The notes below the pieces were generated by a model. The model was not told where the DNA came from, ran no database searches, and saw only the letters and a program-made list of their open reading frames with translations. A program made the translations under genes and the position numbers. Below are positions 1-12,692 of a stretch of DNA of 64,000 nucleotides, piece by piece (position 1 is the first letter of the stretch; every line of letters starts with the position of its first letter). The DNA lies in assembly GCA_963920765.1 (NCBI GenBank), contig OY987242.1:15772002-15836001 (forward strand), read 5' to 3'. This DNA is from Ulota crispa. Taxonomy: Eukaryota > Streptophyta > Bryopsida > Orthotrichales > Orthotrichaceae.

Positions 1-1191
1 ATATCTGGGGTCCCGGAGTTGCTAATGAATTTTTTTCCAACAAGCAAGGCCCAGACTAAGACGGGGTATTCCTCTTGTACTACTCCGAGGATATTATTTG
101 CGTCATTTTTAAAGCTTTTGTTAAGAATGTGCTTTTCTTAGTTGATTAAAATAGAGCTAATTTGGAGATTTCACTTGGGATAGATACGAGAGCCAAAGTT
201 TGTTGATATCACATCCTGGTGTGTATGTATGAGTTTCGTATACAATTTTAAAGCTGACAATCCCCAATTTCATTTAAGATCAGTACACTAGTGATAAAAT
301 TTAGTGTTAGAGCGTCTCTAGTGCAGCTTGTAAATTGCTCCGATACACATCAAAATGGATGCAGAGCAACCCCTTTGCTCAAGTCAAAGCAGCCATATTT
401 TGTGAATGTTTCTAGCCCTTCAAACCACCCTCCAAGATTGAGTTTCCATGAACTTTTACTTAAGTATACGCCTTGATGTCTTGATTGGTTGATTGCATGT
501 TTGCTAGGTAGGTGTAATGAGGGTGATTGGATCCCTTGGAAATAAAAGTGGAATGAACCTGTATTATGATGGGGGCATGGAGTGGATTGGACTTGGGATG
601 GTCTTATTGTACCTGTAGTGTTGTTTATCCTATCATGTAACTCACTCTAATTCTCACTTAGTTGATGGTTGATTTTCATGTTGGATACTACTTTAGTGCA
701 AGCATAGCTATTTTTGTATCAATTTGGGTTTTGTGATGGAAAGTCAATTGACAATTAGTGTTTGTGTTGACATTTAAGGTTGGAGTTTGTAATTAGTATT
801 GTAATAACTAAATTTTGTTATTAGTGTAGTTATAATTTGTCTAAATCAAAATTTGATCACTTATGCAATTTTTTATTTGACAAACATGGTTTCCATCCAA
901 AGATCATTAGTCATAATTTGTTGAGGTCAAATCTTGATCATTATGTATGAGTTTGTTTTGTAGTTTTAAATTTGACAATCATCATTTCATTCAAAGATCA
1001 ATAGTTGTAGATGTCTAGCTAAATCTTGTTGACACCACTTGCTAGTTGAAGGGTCAATTAGGAGTTTGAATGAATGAGGGTTGCTTTATACTTGTAGTCA
1101 AGGTTGTTTTGGAGCTTGAGTAGGTCTTAATCTTAGCAGAGAGCAAGGGTACAAATGCCTCAAACAAAAGAACCAAAACCAAAAAAACAAA
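1..1191. other. Intergenic, no gene seen
   Basis: AT-rich sequence without a credible coding exon. Two stretches (about 230-300 and 945-1010) are loosely similar direct copies. About 765-860 resembles the right half of the foldback element at 15122-15560, sharing the phrase ATTAGTGTAGTT, and may be a truncated copy of it. Confidence 0.5.
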
Positions 1192-1515
1192 GGGAAAATT
1201 TGATGGACACCCTTGGAGTTTGCAGTATTTGTTTAGATGCTCTTGCTTTTTCAGAAATTGCACAAATACCCTTGGACCATTATTTTGAGGCGTGGATTTT
1301 GTTGTGCACGTCACTTCTTTCTTCCTTTGTGTGCACGTTGCTTCTTTCTTGTTATGTTATACTCCCTACTTCAACATTGGTCATGATGAAAGTGACATGC
1401 ACAATTGAACAAACGTCTAAAATTAATGGTCCAAGGGTAATTGTGCAATTTCTGAAAAACCAAGGGCATTTACACATTGAATATTTCAAACCAAGGATAT
1501 CCATCAAATTTTCTC
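1192..1515. repeat. MULE-like foldback MITE, copy 1
   Basis: Terminal inverted repeats start GGGAAAATTTGATGGAYACC and run inward for about 100 bases. The same sequence occurs at 56332-56702 and 57277-57598. This copy is the most diverged and its flanking duplication is no longer clear. The apparent reading frames inside it are by-products of the inverted repeat. No transposase is present, so it is non-autonomous. Confidence 0.8.
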
Positions 1516-1544
1516 AAAAATAAAACACAAAACCAAATAGAAAT

Positions 1545-1946
1545 TTAACCCCTAAATGCCAAACATGACATTTTTTGATCATCGGCTTCAAAAAGACACT
1601 ATGTGTGGAATGAAAAAGCTACTTTTGCATCTGATTTTTTTCAAAAGTGATCATAAACACATGGTTTGTTGTGGAAGGCAAAAAACAACCTCATTGAAAG
1701 CACTCATATTTCTTTGTAAATCAAATTGTGAGAAAATTTAGAGTCACAATATTGGGTCCCAAGCTATCCTTGATTGCAATTTTCATGAGGTTAGCATGCA
1801 CTATTGGCTTTTGCAAGTTTTAGAAACAATAATATAGGAGGGCACCTGTCATAATACTATAGAAGTCTAGTTAAAACAATGTAGAAGCCTTGTCAAAACA
1901 TTGTAGAAGTTATCAAGCAAACTGCGGTCACCAACTCGACATTTAA
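1545..1946 (+). repeat. TTAA-flanked dispersed element (family A, copy 1)
   Basis: Begins TTAA-CCCCTAAATGCC and ends at another TTAA. Its body is shared with 5113-5478 (same strand) and 13522-13903 (opposite strand), for example a run resembling ATTTTCATGAGGT and a motif of the AAACACATG type. The left end fits the CCCC-type terminus of the other TTAA elements; the right end does not carry a clear inverted copy, so this may be a truncated member. Confidence 0.6.
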
Positions 1947-3300
1947 CCCCAAAACGACCCTGAGGACAGAATGAGTCCTTGACCAAATTTTGAAGTTAAA
2001 TAAAACCTTACCAAGTTACTATTTTTAGTAGTTTGTATTTTTGAATTTTTTTGTTTGAAGTTTAGTTTTAGCTTCAACAATCCGATTTTGCAAATGATTG
2101 ATTATGATTTTTCTATTCAAGATTTTGTGCACGAGTGTCCATTGCAATCTTAACTTTTTTAGTGTTGAGGGCTCTTGGGAATGAGCCTCATAAGCACTAG
2201 ATCTTTGAGAAAAAATCACATTATAAATTTATTTAAAAAAAATGTTGAGTAGATTTTGAGAAGTCATAAACTAATTGGGATTATGCATGTAAGGCCCTTT
2301 AACCTCATATTTTTTTGGTGACCAAATTTTTAAGTTTGGCATGTGAAAAGAAGATTGAAAGACTTCAAATCACTTTCATAATTTTAAAACCCTCATGATC
2401 AAACATTATACTCTTTCAATCCTTAAGAGATATTGTTGTGTTTTCTTTTGTAGTGTGATCTTTAACATGTCTAGTTTGATTTTGTACGGTTACAATTCTG
2501 AAAGAATTGATGCAATTTATCAAAATGTTGGCTTTTTGTTCAAATTAGAGCAAATTCCTAGACGCTTAGGTAGTTGCAGGGTTGTTTTGGGGTTAAGGGT
2601 TAAACTTAGAGCATCTCCACGGGTTTGGGCTCTTTCATAGTTTCCCATCTATTTTGAAAAGCCCTCAAGCTCCTTGATCTCCACCCATGCTCTTTAAATA
2701 GGTGACCTTGCACTCCAACACGCCCCATAAATAATCATTTCACCACTTATCAAGGAATATAAAGCTCACTAAACTTATGAATAGTGGTGAACAATGCCTT
2801 GAAGGGCCCTTGCTAGACACATGCTAGAAATAGGATATAGTGTCAAGAGAAGGTTTTGAGAGGGCCCATAGCACTTTTCATCCACTTTGAGCATGTTGGA
2901 GTCACTGATACAGATGCTCTTAGGGCTTTCGCACCCACACATGCGCAGGGACCTTGGCACGCAATACTTGGATGAGAAATGCTCAGGGCCCCTCAAAAGA
3001 TTCTCTTTACTCTCAACTTGAGCTTGTCAAGGAATGGCCCTTGAAATTACTATTCATTTTAAGTTTAGTGAGTTTTATCTTCTCCTTCACTTGATGATTG
3101 GTCAAATAACTTTTTATGGGACCAAACGACTATTTGTGAAACAAACTTAAAGAGTAAGAGTGGGGGATAAGAATTTTGAGGGCTCTCCAAAAGCAGATGG
3201 AAACACTTGGCGAGTCATGGATTGAGTGCAAGGGTGCGGATGCTCTTAGAACCAAAACCAAAAAAGCTTAACACACAACCAACTCCACAAAAAAGGAAAA
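1947..3300. other. Intergenic, no gene seen
   Basis: No credible exon. Reading frames here are short, low in complexity and lack splice context. Sequence around 2640-3200 uses recurring phrases such as CTCAAGCTCCTTG and AAGGGCCC, suggesting an old decayed repeat. Confidence 0.4.
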
Positions 3301-3399
3301 AGCTAAACCAAACCAAGTCCAAAAAGAAAAAGGGAGCCAAAATAGAAAAGAAGCTGACGTCACTCCCAATGAACTGACGTAGAACTGGAACTAGCAAAG

Positions 3400-4168
3400 G
3401 CCAAACCCTAACTTGACATGCACAGCTCCCCCAGCTCGGTGCTTCCCGAGCTTCAGTTTCCCCGGAGCCTTTTTGTGCTCCTCCTATCCCTTTCGCCATC
3501 GCCATCGCCATCGCCGTCGTCCTCATCCGCCTCGCTTCTTCTCTTCCTCGTCTCTCTCGCCTTTTGCCGCAAGCAATTCCAGGAATTCTGTCACTCACGT
3601 TGCACCGGATCTCACAGCTTGCTTTACCCTCTCGACTGACACTCTCAGCTCCTTGGTCCTGCCGCTCGATGCCCGTCCGTGCTTTCTTAAGTGTAACCCT
3701 AAGCTTGTAGCCAGGCTGTGCGATTCTCGTATTTGTTTGCGCATCGGGGAACGTGCGGTGTTAAGTTCTTATGAGCTCGATGCGGCTTGTTTTGGAGAAG
3801 ATTAGGGTTTAATAGTTTTTGTACGGTGACTCAAAGGCGAAGCTGGAGTACAAAAAGGTGATGAGATGTTGTGCAGCTGTTGTTGATTACGGTGGAAACA
3901 GAGTACAACAGAGTACAACAGAGGACGACGAGTGCGCTTTTTGTATTTTGAAGAAAGGGAAGTGATCGGGTGCGTTCGAAGTCTTGGTTAGGGAGAGTAG
4001 TGGAGCTGAGGTTGAGAAGATGTGAAGAGGAAGTGTAGTAGCGTCGAAGTTAGGGTTGCAAGGACTGAAACCTAGGGTTTTCTGTTTTGTTGGTGACGAA
4101 TTGAAGGAGTGGAGATCGGGACTTGATTTTTGTGGAAAGAAAGAGTGTGCTGCTCCCTATGATCAGAG
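3400..4168 (+). promoter_or_regulatory. Promoter and 5' leader region of the trihelix gene
   Basis: GC content rises sharply compared with the AT-rich flank, as at other gene starts here. A CGCCAT/CGCCGT run lies near 3497-3520. Open frames in this stretch (for example 3413-3805) are proline/serine-rich, overlap one another in several frames and match no family I know, so I read the region as promoter plus untranslated leader. An intron in the leader cannot be excluded. Confidence 0.45.
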
Positions 4169-6775
4169 ATGGACCTACATGGCGGTGAGTTTCGACCGGA
4201 CCTCTCGCTGGTGGATCCGAACCAGTCTCCGAACGGAGGGGAGGAGCCTCACTTGTCGGACGCCGACCAAATTCTGCACGGCTCCAACGGGAGTCACGCG
4301 AACGGGAACAGTCATTTGTTAGACGCGAACAATCATCATCATCAGCTGATAGCGCTCGAGGACGATGTGGTGTACGGGCATCCGCAGGGGTCACGGTGTG
4401 GGCGAATTTATAAGAAGAGCAACTGGGTGGTGGAGGAGATGTTGATATTGCAGGCGGCCAAGAGGGAGGACATGCACCGTCATGAACGAGGTGGCAAGAG
4501 CTCGCAGAACCCCGCGCAGGAGAGGTGGAGCTGGATCGAGGACTACTGCTGGGCTTCCGGCGCTCATCGAAGTGCGCAGCAATGCCATGACAAGTGGGAG
4601 GTCATCTCTACCGCGTACAAAAAAGTGTACAACAATGAGAAGTATGTGTGCAACGGCCAAAAGTCGTATTGGAACATGTCGCCGGAGGAGCGCAAGCGGA
4701 ACAAACTGCCGCCTAATTTCCAGAAAGAGATTTTCAATGCCTTGCTCGAGTGGTGTAACACCAAAAACAAGAACTCTGATTCTGGAGAGCTTGTGGTTGA
4801 CACGTCAGGGCCTGTTGGACCATCCGCAGGTATTTTTCACTCTTTCTGCCTCTAGTTCACTTAACCCCTGAGCGCCCAGCCCAAATTCGTACCGGGTTGG
4901 GTTGGACCTCGTTGCAAACAATCTGGCGCTACAAGTTCAAAAACAACATCCAGAAGAGGTAGCCTTTGATCTTGCAGAATGCTTAGAGTTTGCAGATGTA
5001 TGAAAAATTTGGTAAACATTCATCGCACGGATCAAAAGAGATTATAATGGTCAAAATCAGCATATTGCTGAAAATGGAGAGGCTAGATTTGGGGCGCTGG
5101 GCCGCTGAGGGGTTAACCCCCTGAAGGACCATGAGGATGTTTTTTGTCCTCTGGCCTTGAAAAAGCATTCTCTACAACATAAAAAAGTTGTTTTTCATCT
5201 GTTTTTTTTTCAAAGTGACTGTAAACACATGATCCATTGAAGAAGGCAAATAACAATCTTATCAAATATACTCATATTTTTAGGTAACCCAAATTGTGAG
5301 AAAATTCAAAATCATGGTGTTAAGTCCCAAGCTGCCCTTATTGCAATTTTCATGAGGTCGGCATGCACTATTGACTTTTGAAACTTTTACAAGCAATACT
5401 ATTGGTGCCCGAAGCTATTGTATAAACATTGTTGAAGCTATAGTATGGGCAAGCCATGGCCACCCACCAGAAGTTTAAGGGTGAAGGTAGTGTGCTCGTA
5501 AATTGTTTATCTAAGGGCTGAAACTGAATTTTTGGGAGGTGAAACTTCTTGAAGTATTTTTCAGTAAATTTCCCTTGAAAGATAAGAAGAATTGACAACT
5601 AACCCAAGTTGTTTTGTGTTTTTTGGAGCTTTGTGGAACTAGTTATGAAATTTTGAAGTGGAAAGGCCATAGGTCTCTAAAACCGCCCACCTCCTCAAAT
5701 GTACATCACCTGTACATTGTTGAAAGGCTATGAAAAACAGCATGTACCAGCAGAGTACAGTTGGTGAGGTGAGCGGTTTTAGGGCCTGTGCAGAATATGA
5801 GCAGACTGCCTTAGTGCTTTATCAAATTTTCTCTGCAGCTGGTTCCAATTACCATGCCTTTCGTCAGCAATCTCCAATAGTACAGCTTCACGTTTATGAG
5901 TTTATGATGGTTACGTTCTCAGTTCAGAATACTTACCTTCTGTGTCCATGTAGTCTCCTCGCTCTTGTCTCTCTTTCCTACTAGTATTCAGCTCTTCTGA
6001 CGGATGTATATGAAAAAGCTATTCCAGCTACTTTATGTAGGTTTGTTTTTCATCTACTTCCTGGTCGTTAGATTGCATCTGTCATCTACATGCTGTTTGA
6101 TAGTGGTTCTTAGGTTCTCTTTTTACAGTCTTTTGGCGGTAAGCAAAAGAAAATCTCAGTCTGAATAGAGACTAGAGTTAGAGTTAGGTTTTCAAAGAGC
6201 TAGCGCTAGGTTTATCGAGCAAGCCATACGATAAATTATTAAATCACAGGAGTGTCAACTCGGATTCTTCAATCCTATAAGATATTGAATACTAAATTGC
6301 TCAATTGAACCTGTAAGGTTTTAGTTTCGAGGTTTTATGATGAAGACCGTTGTGCGGGGATCTCTGTGACAGTAAGGACTTTATATATGGAGTGATATAG
6401 ACATAAGTCTCTGTGTACATCCCATTTGTAGGTGTGAAAGCAGAGCTTGTGGATTCTGAAGACGAAAGCGGGGAAGAAACAAGCGGCCCAAACCAGTCTG
6501 GGAAGAAGAGGAAGTGGTCCAAGATGGATGACGGCCTGGCCACGATCCTGGTCCGCAACAACAAGAACGTGGTCGAAGCGATGTTGGAGTCTGAGGACCG
6601 GAAAGACAAGCGACATCGAGAGGATATTGAGATGGAGAGGGTGAAGCTCGAGCTGGAAAAGGAGAAATTCCGGGGTGTCATGAAACTGGGAAGTGGCTAC
6701 ATAGAAGCCCTGGTCAATATAGGAGATGGTCTGAAGCAGCTTAGTGCTGCATTTTGTGCAAATATCCACTCCTGA
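4169..6775 (+). CDS. Trihelix (GT-type, Myb/SANT-like) transcription factor, 2 exons
   Basis: Exons 4169-4829 and 6432-6775 give 334 residues. The phase-1 junction rebuilds a glycine codon and both splice sites are canonical (CCGCAG|GTATTT and TTTGTAG|GTGTGA). Residues about 78-195 form a trihelix DNA-binding domain with the spaced tryptophans W86, W120/W122 and W143 and the phrase SAQQCHDKWE, followed by YWNMSPEERK. The second exon has an acidic stretch, a basic nuclear signal (KKRKWSK, about residue 245) and a charged C-terminal helix likely to form a coiled coil for dimerisation, the usual trihelix layout. It should act in the nucleus; target genes are unknown. The 1.6 kb intron carries two TTAA elements and another dispersed repeat. 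Confidence 0.87.
4861..5116. mobile_element. piggyBac-like MITE in the trihelix intron
   Basis: Flanked on both sides by TTAA. Left terminus CCCCTGAGCGCCCAGC mirrors right terminus GCTGGGCCGCTGAGGGG. It begins 31 bases after the splice donor. The right TTAA also serves as the left TTAA of the element that follows. A second partial copy lies at 13900 to about 14075. Confidence 0.72.
5113..5478 (+). repeat. TTAA-flanked dispersed element (family A, copy 2)
   Basis: Starts TTAA-CCCCCTGAAGGACC directly at the end of the preceding element and ends near TTTAAGGG. The interior matches 1545-1946 and the reverse complement of 13522-13903. It lies in the trihelix intron and has no coding capacity. Confidence 0.62.
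5505..5795 (+). repeat. Dispersed repeat shared with 49218-49551
   Basis: The body (GCTGAAACTGAATTT, TTTTTCAGTAAATTT, GGAGCTTTGTGGAA, CCTCCTCAAATGTACA) recurs in the same order at 49250-49530. The 3' part is self-complementary around the paired GTACA motifs. It lies in the trihelix intron. Confidence 0.7.
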
Positions 6776-8204
6776 TATGTGTTGTTTTTGCTGCTCTTTG
6801 CCATAAGCAGAGATCAGGGTCATGATTGTGTGAACGATGATGGAATCCCGTCATGGAAGATGCGGTTGCTAACAAATATCCTTGGGGCGCTGCTGGTAGG
6901 GTTTTGCAGCACATCTGCTGTCACCAGGTACAGACATCTGCTTCTGCAAGACCTTTGTTGGAATTGTAAGGATATTATGTTCAGGGCATTTGCAAACCAA
7001 TGTTTTAACCTTGGTAATTTTCAGACCTATATGAGAGTAAGGCTCTGATATAGAGCCAAAGAACTCAACCTTCTTTGTGGTTATCTTTTGAAGGTCTTGA
7101 TGAAGGCAAGGACTATTCAGTTGCGGTATCTTTGATGAGTTTCTCTGTTAACTGATGATTCTGTTGTGGACGTTCTGTGTGTTGTACATGGTGACAAGTA
7201 GCCTTTTTTTTTTCGGCAGCAGAGTGCCAGTTTCCACCACTAGACTTCCCTCCAGTTTTGCACCAAAGTGGAGGGGACAAGTGGCACTTTGGTGCCGAAA
7301 AAAAAAGGGCTGGTGACAACTGTGGTTTTATTCAGGTCATTGATGTAGATTTTGACAACCGTTGCTGACGTACACTTTGAGAGAGATCAGGGGCTTCGGT
7401 AGGTATTTTCAGCGTTGGTTTTTATCGAAGTGTAAGAACCTTTAATGCTGCGTCTTTCACGAAGCACGTTCATGAAAACCTAGTGACTTGATTACATAAC
7501 CGCCGGTAATGCAAGTATGGTGTCTGCAACGTTGCAGATTTTTGCCAGGGATTGATCACCTAACGTACTAGTGTTCAGGAAGCATTGTATGGTTTTGTGT
7601 GACCATTGCTGTCACATCCATCTGAGGTGAATTTTACTACCTTGTCCAAAGCACTTGACAATTTAGCACCAGTGAGAGTAACATCTGATTGCGCTAGTAA
7701 ATATCCCGACAACAGTATGTTAAGTCTTCCATTGGTATTGGGTTAAATGCGTTTATCCGTCATTTTTTTCAATGGCTAGATGAAGTCGCACTCAACCTAT
7801 CTTTGCATTTCCAGACTCTTATTGCATCAATTTTGAAATATTTGAAATTTTAATTGGTGTGGGTCTAGAGGTGTCGCTATTTCTGTAGTTTAAGGTAGAC
7901 AATACTTGTAGAGTATGCTTTTCAACATGTCCTTTGTATCATACAGAACGCTTTTGGGGTCTGGATATATTTGGTTTTTACCACTTCATTTTTTTACTTT
8001 GAAATAACAGTCTCCTCTATATTCTTACTCACCTATACTGCCAATCAGAACTGGGTATAACATTTGTAGTTTCAACTTATGAATAAAACATTGAGAGCTT
8101 GCCATACGTATCTGAAATCAGAATGATACATATAACTTGTACATATGCAAAAAGTTACACATCTAATTACCTTTTGTTCGGGTTCTCAAAAGTTGATATT
8201 TTGT
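6776..8204. other. 3' flank of the trihelix gene
   Basis: Probably contains the 3' untranslated region and polyadenylation sites (an AATAAAA occurs near 8083). Apart from the hairpin at 7202-7312 I see no gene-like content. Confidence 0.4.
7202..7312. repeat. Poly-T/poly-A ended hairpin
   Basis: The left arm (a T-run followed by CGGCA, then AGTGCCA) is the inverted complement of the right arm (TGGCAC, then TGCCG followed by an A-run), giving a stem-loop of about 110 bases. It could be a tiny foldback transposon or a small-RNA hairpin in the 3' flank of the trihelix gene. Confidence 0.55.
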
Positions 8205-8609
8205 TTAACCCATTAAAGTCCGGTCGACCAGTTCCTAGTCGATTTTTTTCAGTTTGTAGAGAGAGCATGTCAAGGAATTTGATGACGTGGCAAAGGGGAC
8301 AAATTTAAGGAATTGGAAAGCAAAGAATTTATGACAATAATCAAACCAATTTGAGGTAGCATGTGGCTAGAGGGTTGAAAAAAATAAAAGAGTATTGGTT
8401 GAAAATATATCAACAAACGCAAAAGATGGCCATGACAACTAAAGAGTGAGCATAATTAATGATGCATAACACTAAACCTTTAAGATATTTCCATCTGTAT
8501 GGTCAAATTTGTGGTAGATATTTGTATTCAAGAGTTTTAGAATTTCCCTCAAATGGTCATACAAAGGATTGCCCACCCCTAGAATTGACCACAGACCTTA
8601 ATGGGTTAA
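8205..8609. mobile_element. piggyBac-like MITE (TTAA-CCCATTAA type)
   Basis: TTAA on both sides. Left end CCCATTAAAGTC, right end GACCTTAATGGG. About 405 bases including flanks, no coding potential. Confidence 0.65.
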
Positions 8610-10334
8610 CAACCTCTTAGTTCTAGCATAGTACACATCCATTGTGGCATTCTCAATCTCTCACAATTTTATGCATCAAAACCATGGTAGGTATTAACCC
8701 CTAAATGCCCATGGCACCCAATTTGGGTGCTTTCAACACTAAAATTTGATATTGTGGGCATTTACATCTTCTTCCATCACTTTGGACTCTTTTGGATTTG
8801 AGCAATTCAATTGAGTTGTTTGAGAATTATTCCAAAAACATTCAACATGATGTATATCTCTATATGCTATTGGAGGAGTTCAAGTGGTTGTATACATAAT
8901 TATAGTGGAATAATCTTTGTTGTATGCTTAAGATTCTTGTCTTGTTAAAAGCAATTTGTAATTTTGTATGGTGTTTTTTGGGTAGATTTCTAAGATATTT
9001 TTGTGGAAATAACCTTTTGTCCCATCTTCAGTATAACACTGCTCAAAAGTTTACAACTCCTAATCATGATTGAACCATCACCATGCTATATGGTCCTATA
9101 TGATGAAGTCAAATCTCTCTAATCTTAACTAATACCATGACTTATCATTTGAGTTAAATAGATTGATTTTGATCTTAGTACTATTAGTACTATAAATGAA
9201 CTTTTTCAATTAGTATGATATTATGAAAAATAGTGCTTTTAGCCATCAACACTCAATTTCTACTAGAAAATTTTAACTCTATATGACACAAAAAGGTTCA
9301 CCTATTTCTTCTAACAACCTTAAAATTTTGAGACGATCAATGGTGACAAGGTGCATGCCAAATTGCTTCTTTTGTTCTCCTAAAACTTTGGATACCTTCC
9401 TTTTTACTTATATGCTTCACCAATTGACAAAGAATAAAATATATACATGAAGAATTACACAATGAACCAAAAACACTCGTAAATTTTGTATTGAAAAATG
9501 TGCAATGGAGGTTCAGAATTCACCTACAAGCAACAACCAAACCTCAATGAGACTTCTCACCTACGCAGAATATTACACAAATACATGTGTCGTTTGATGA
9601 TTTCAGCACAATTGTGAAGGTTTCAAAGCTGTACTCAGCTTTGACCAGAACTGTATAACGATCAATCGATAACAAAAGATATTCAACCAAATCACGTTTA
9701 TTCGCTAGTAACTATAACCAAATGCAACCAACCAAAAAGTACAAATACATAAATTCAGACCTCTTTTTGTGGCCCCATGAAGCCAAACTGCACCGTTTCT
9801 AAAGTAATTCTCTACCTATTTGTGACGTTCAAAGTAGCCTCTTCTTTCATTTCTATACAAAACATGGAAAAAATCATCAAATTTCAGTCGGGTTTTCTAG
9901 GGCAAGCGCAGGACACATGAACAGCAAACCATGTCAAATACCTGCAAATCCGGTGGTAGAACAGCAAAACATGGAATATCATTTTGGAATGTATACAGTA
10001 CAAAGCATATTGTAACCAAAAAGAGCAATATTGCAAAAAAATTGCTCAAAGCAAGGCTTTAACTTCTTTTCCACCCTAACGACATGATTCGAATCCCATT
10101 CCTTCTCCGTCTCCCCGACAGAGTTTTCTTAAGGCTAATCAAATTATACATTCAAAATATCTACAGACCATACATCCACCAGGAAACTTGAAATTAATGA
10201 AATTACCTCGTTCGAAAAAAAGAGGAAAAGATGGTTCATTACCAGATTCTCCACAACTTCCGCGCTCCAAACACTTACTTTTGAATAGAAACTTGATTTC
10301 AGGGACACTGCACAACTGAGAGGCATGCTTCTCT
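8610..10334. other. Intergenic, 3' flank of FAX
   Basis: AT-rich. A further TTAA-CCCCTAAATGCCC terminus occurs at 8694 but I find no matching right end, so it is probably a truncated TTAA element. 9500-10334 likely includes the 3' untranslated region of the FAX gene on the minus strand. Confidence 0.4.
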
Positions 10335-12692
10335 CTAACTAGACTGAGGCTTGGGCTTCTTAGGAGGATTTCCACCGGACGCTAATACGTAAATATAGAA
10401 GCCCAACATCGCACCACTTACCAGGCCTGTAACTGCAGTTGGGAAGAACGCTTTCGTCACAGCGTATCGCCGGTAGTACCTGAATCCACCAAAAAAAGGG
10501 TTTAAAAAAAAAGAAATCAAACTTTAAAAGAAAACGCAAATAGGAAGAACCTAGATAAGATACAAGAGCAGCTCTAACGAAACGAGAAAGATACCAGACT
10601 CAGGCAATCAATAAAAGAAGTTTCGAAAGGATTCGGCACTGCAGCAAAACTTTTCCTAGAACACTCGTAAGAAAAGAAAAAACAGACATAATCTATTTCT
10701 GCTTTGAAAGATTTTTCCAGAAAATTCCCTTTTGTGGCGTAAAACCAAACCAAATCAACATCACAGCTCTCGCCCAGTGTTCACAATTGTAGCTAAACTT
10801 AGCTTAACTTCTGGTATGGCTACAAAAACTGAGGATAGCACAATGTTAAATTAGAAGTTTTAGCACAATTTAGCACACTTGACAGTGTTTTTTTGGCCTC
10901 TTGAGCTACTAATGAAAATCACTATTTTGGAATCACTGCCCTCGACACATTCAAAAGAGCACCATCTTCAAGTACAGATGTGTAATTAGGTGACAAACTG
11001 GTAAAGTGAACATATGAAGCAAATGTTCGGGGAGAACCGGCATTTAAAGCATTGTCAGCCGGTTGAAATTTGAAACTACCGGATAGGACCGGCCAGATTT
11101 TTAAACAAAAGAATGATTATAGTATATTACAGTATAAATATGAGAAATATCCGGTGCATGCCCGTGAAAAACCGGTTGAAAATGAGACATGCCAAATTTT
11201 AGACGGTGAAGTTAAAACTTCTCCCCAAAAGCTGACCTGAAAGCAGAAAAAAAAAAGGTGGCAGAAAGAAAGAGAGAGACCTGATGAAGATGAAGGCAGT
11301 GATGGCTGCTTGGCCTCGGATGTACGAGATGCAAGACTCCCCTTGCTTCCACTTCTTCAAGCTGGTCATACTCAAGAACAGGATGGCACTTCCCAAGAGC
11401 ACGCCGAACCTGATGGCCGACGTGGAACCGTAGATGATGAACCAGAACAGACCACCAATGGAGAGGAAAGCACCGAAGGGAATTCCCAAGCAGAAGTCGT
11501 GAATCTTCGATCCTGTTTTCCCAGATTCAGTGTAGTGCGCATTGAGCGCTGTTTCTGCAACCTCCTTCACTGGCTCCGGGCCATTCTCCACAACAAACGC
11601 GAGGTTATCTTTCTGCTTATGTGCTGTTTCCTGTGCAGATGTTGTGAGCTTCTGTCGCGCTAGCTCGGCTTGCTCTAAAAGCTGATTCGTGATGTCCTTC
11701 AGCTTCTCCAGTTCCTGAGAACGCTCTCACGTCAGACGTTTATGCAGCAACAAAGATCTCCGTGCAACAGCAAGACTCAACAACAAGCTCGTGTAACTCG
11801 AAACAAAGACTGCGTTTAATGTAAGTACGAAACCCTAAGACCTTCGCTACAGACTAATTATTTAAAACTATTCAAGTAATTCAAAACAATAAAGTAAAGC
11901 AACGTCCACATTGTTGTGGTCGTGAAGAAGTCCTACAAGCGACGAGCGAAAGAAACATTGATGCAAAATAAGCAAGGCCTCGATCGGCAGGCAGGTTGCA
12001 TTCGAAACAATAGAATCCTAAAAACCCTCTGAAACAAGTCTTTTCTGAGTGCGATATTTTTAAAAGATTGACGGATGTTCCAGTGCAAAGAGTGGAGAGA
12101 CAATGGCATAGCGTGATTATTCCTTCAACGTGACTCTCGCACGAAATTTCTACAAATTGTGACTGCAACAAACCCTAATTCAAGAAACCAAGATTTCGAT
12201 CGGCTGCGAAATTGAACACAAAAAGAGAATGGCAATAAAGCTACAACACCTCGGAGGCTCCAGCAAGTAAAAAGACTTTGAATTAGCTAATGAAGAGAGA
12301 AGGAGGAAGACACAATGGCGCAACGATTTAAAAACCTTGCTGGCTGTTTCTTCAGCGTGGCTCTGTGCCTTTCCGAAACCTGATTTGAAATCCGACACTG
12401 TGTTATTGAACGACTGCTTCGACTTCGCCTTCGTCTCGTCCACTCCTCGTCCCGCTTCATTGGCAGCCTCGTCCAACTCGTCAGCCGATGAGGAGGAAGC
12501 TCTCGTGTGCCATTTCCATTTCAAGAGTGCGCCCTTGGAAGCTCGGCCTCGCAAGCTCTGGCATGAGGACGTCCTCTGCGATCGCAACGATGATGCAACT
12601 CGCAGCTCACCGCCACGGGAGGTCGTTATATCCGATCGTGCGATCGAGAAGCGAATGGAGTGCACTGAGGACATTGTGCGGAGGCACTCCAT
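10335..12692 (-). CDS. FAX: Chloroplast FATTY ACID EXPORT (FAX)-type TMEM14 protein, 3 exons
   Basis: Exons, in transcript order: 12336-12692, 11281-11714, 10335-10479; 311 residues, phases 0 and 2 joining without a break. The N-terminus is serine/arginine-rich like a plastid transit peptide. About 80-165 is a charged, alanine-rich helical stretch. Residues about 190-300 are the Tmemb_14 domain: IHDFCLGIPFGAFLSIGG, a small-residue-rich second helix (AIRFGVLLGSAILFLSMTSL), KQGES, a third helix, and LVSGAMLGFYIYVLA. The glycine-rich helices and upstream amphipathic helix recall the FAX3 class, which exports fatty acids through the plastid inner envelope. Membership of the family is clear; the exact paralogue is inferred. 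The start at 12692 gives the best transit peptide; a second Met at 12674 is possible. Confidence 0.9.

Noticed and set aside
1155..1523. 122-residue open frame at the left end
   Set aside because: Lies within a foldback MITE; the matching frame on the other strand is nearly the same sequence because of the inverted repeat.
3413..3805. 130-residue open frame upstream of the trihelix gene
   Set aside because: Low-complexity Ser/Pro/Arg composition caused by GC-rich trinucleotide runs, with overlapping frames of similar length; treated as promoter/leader.
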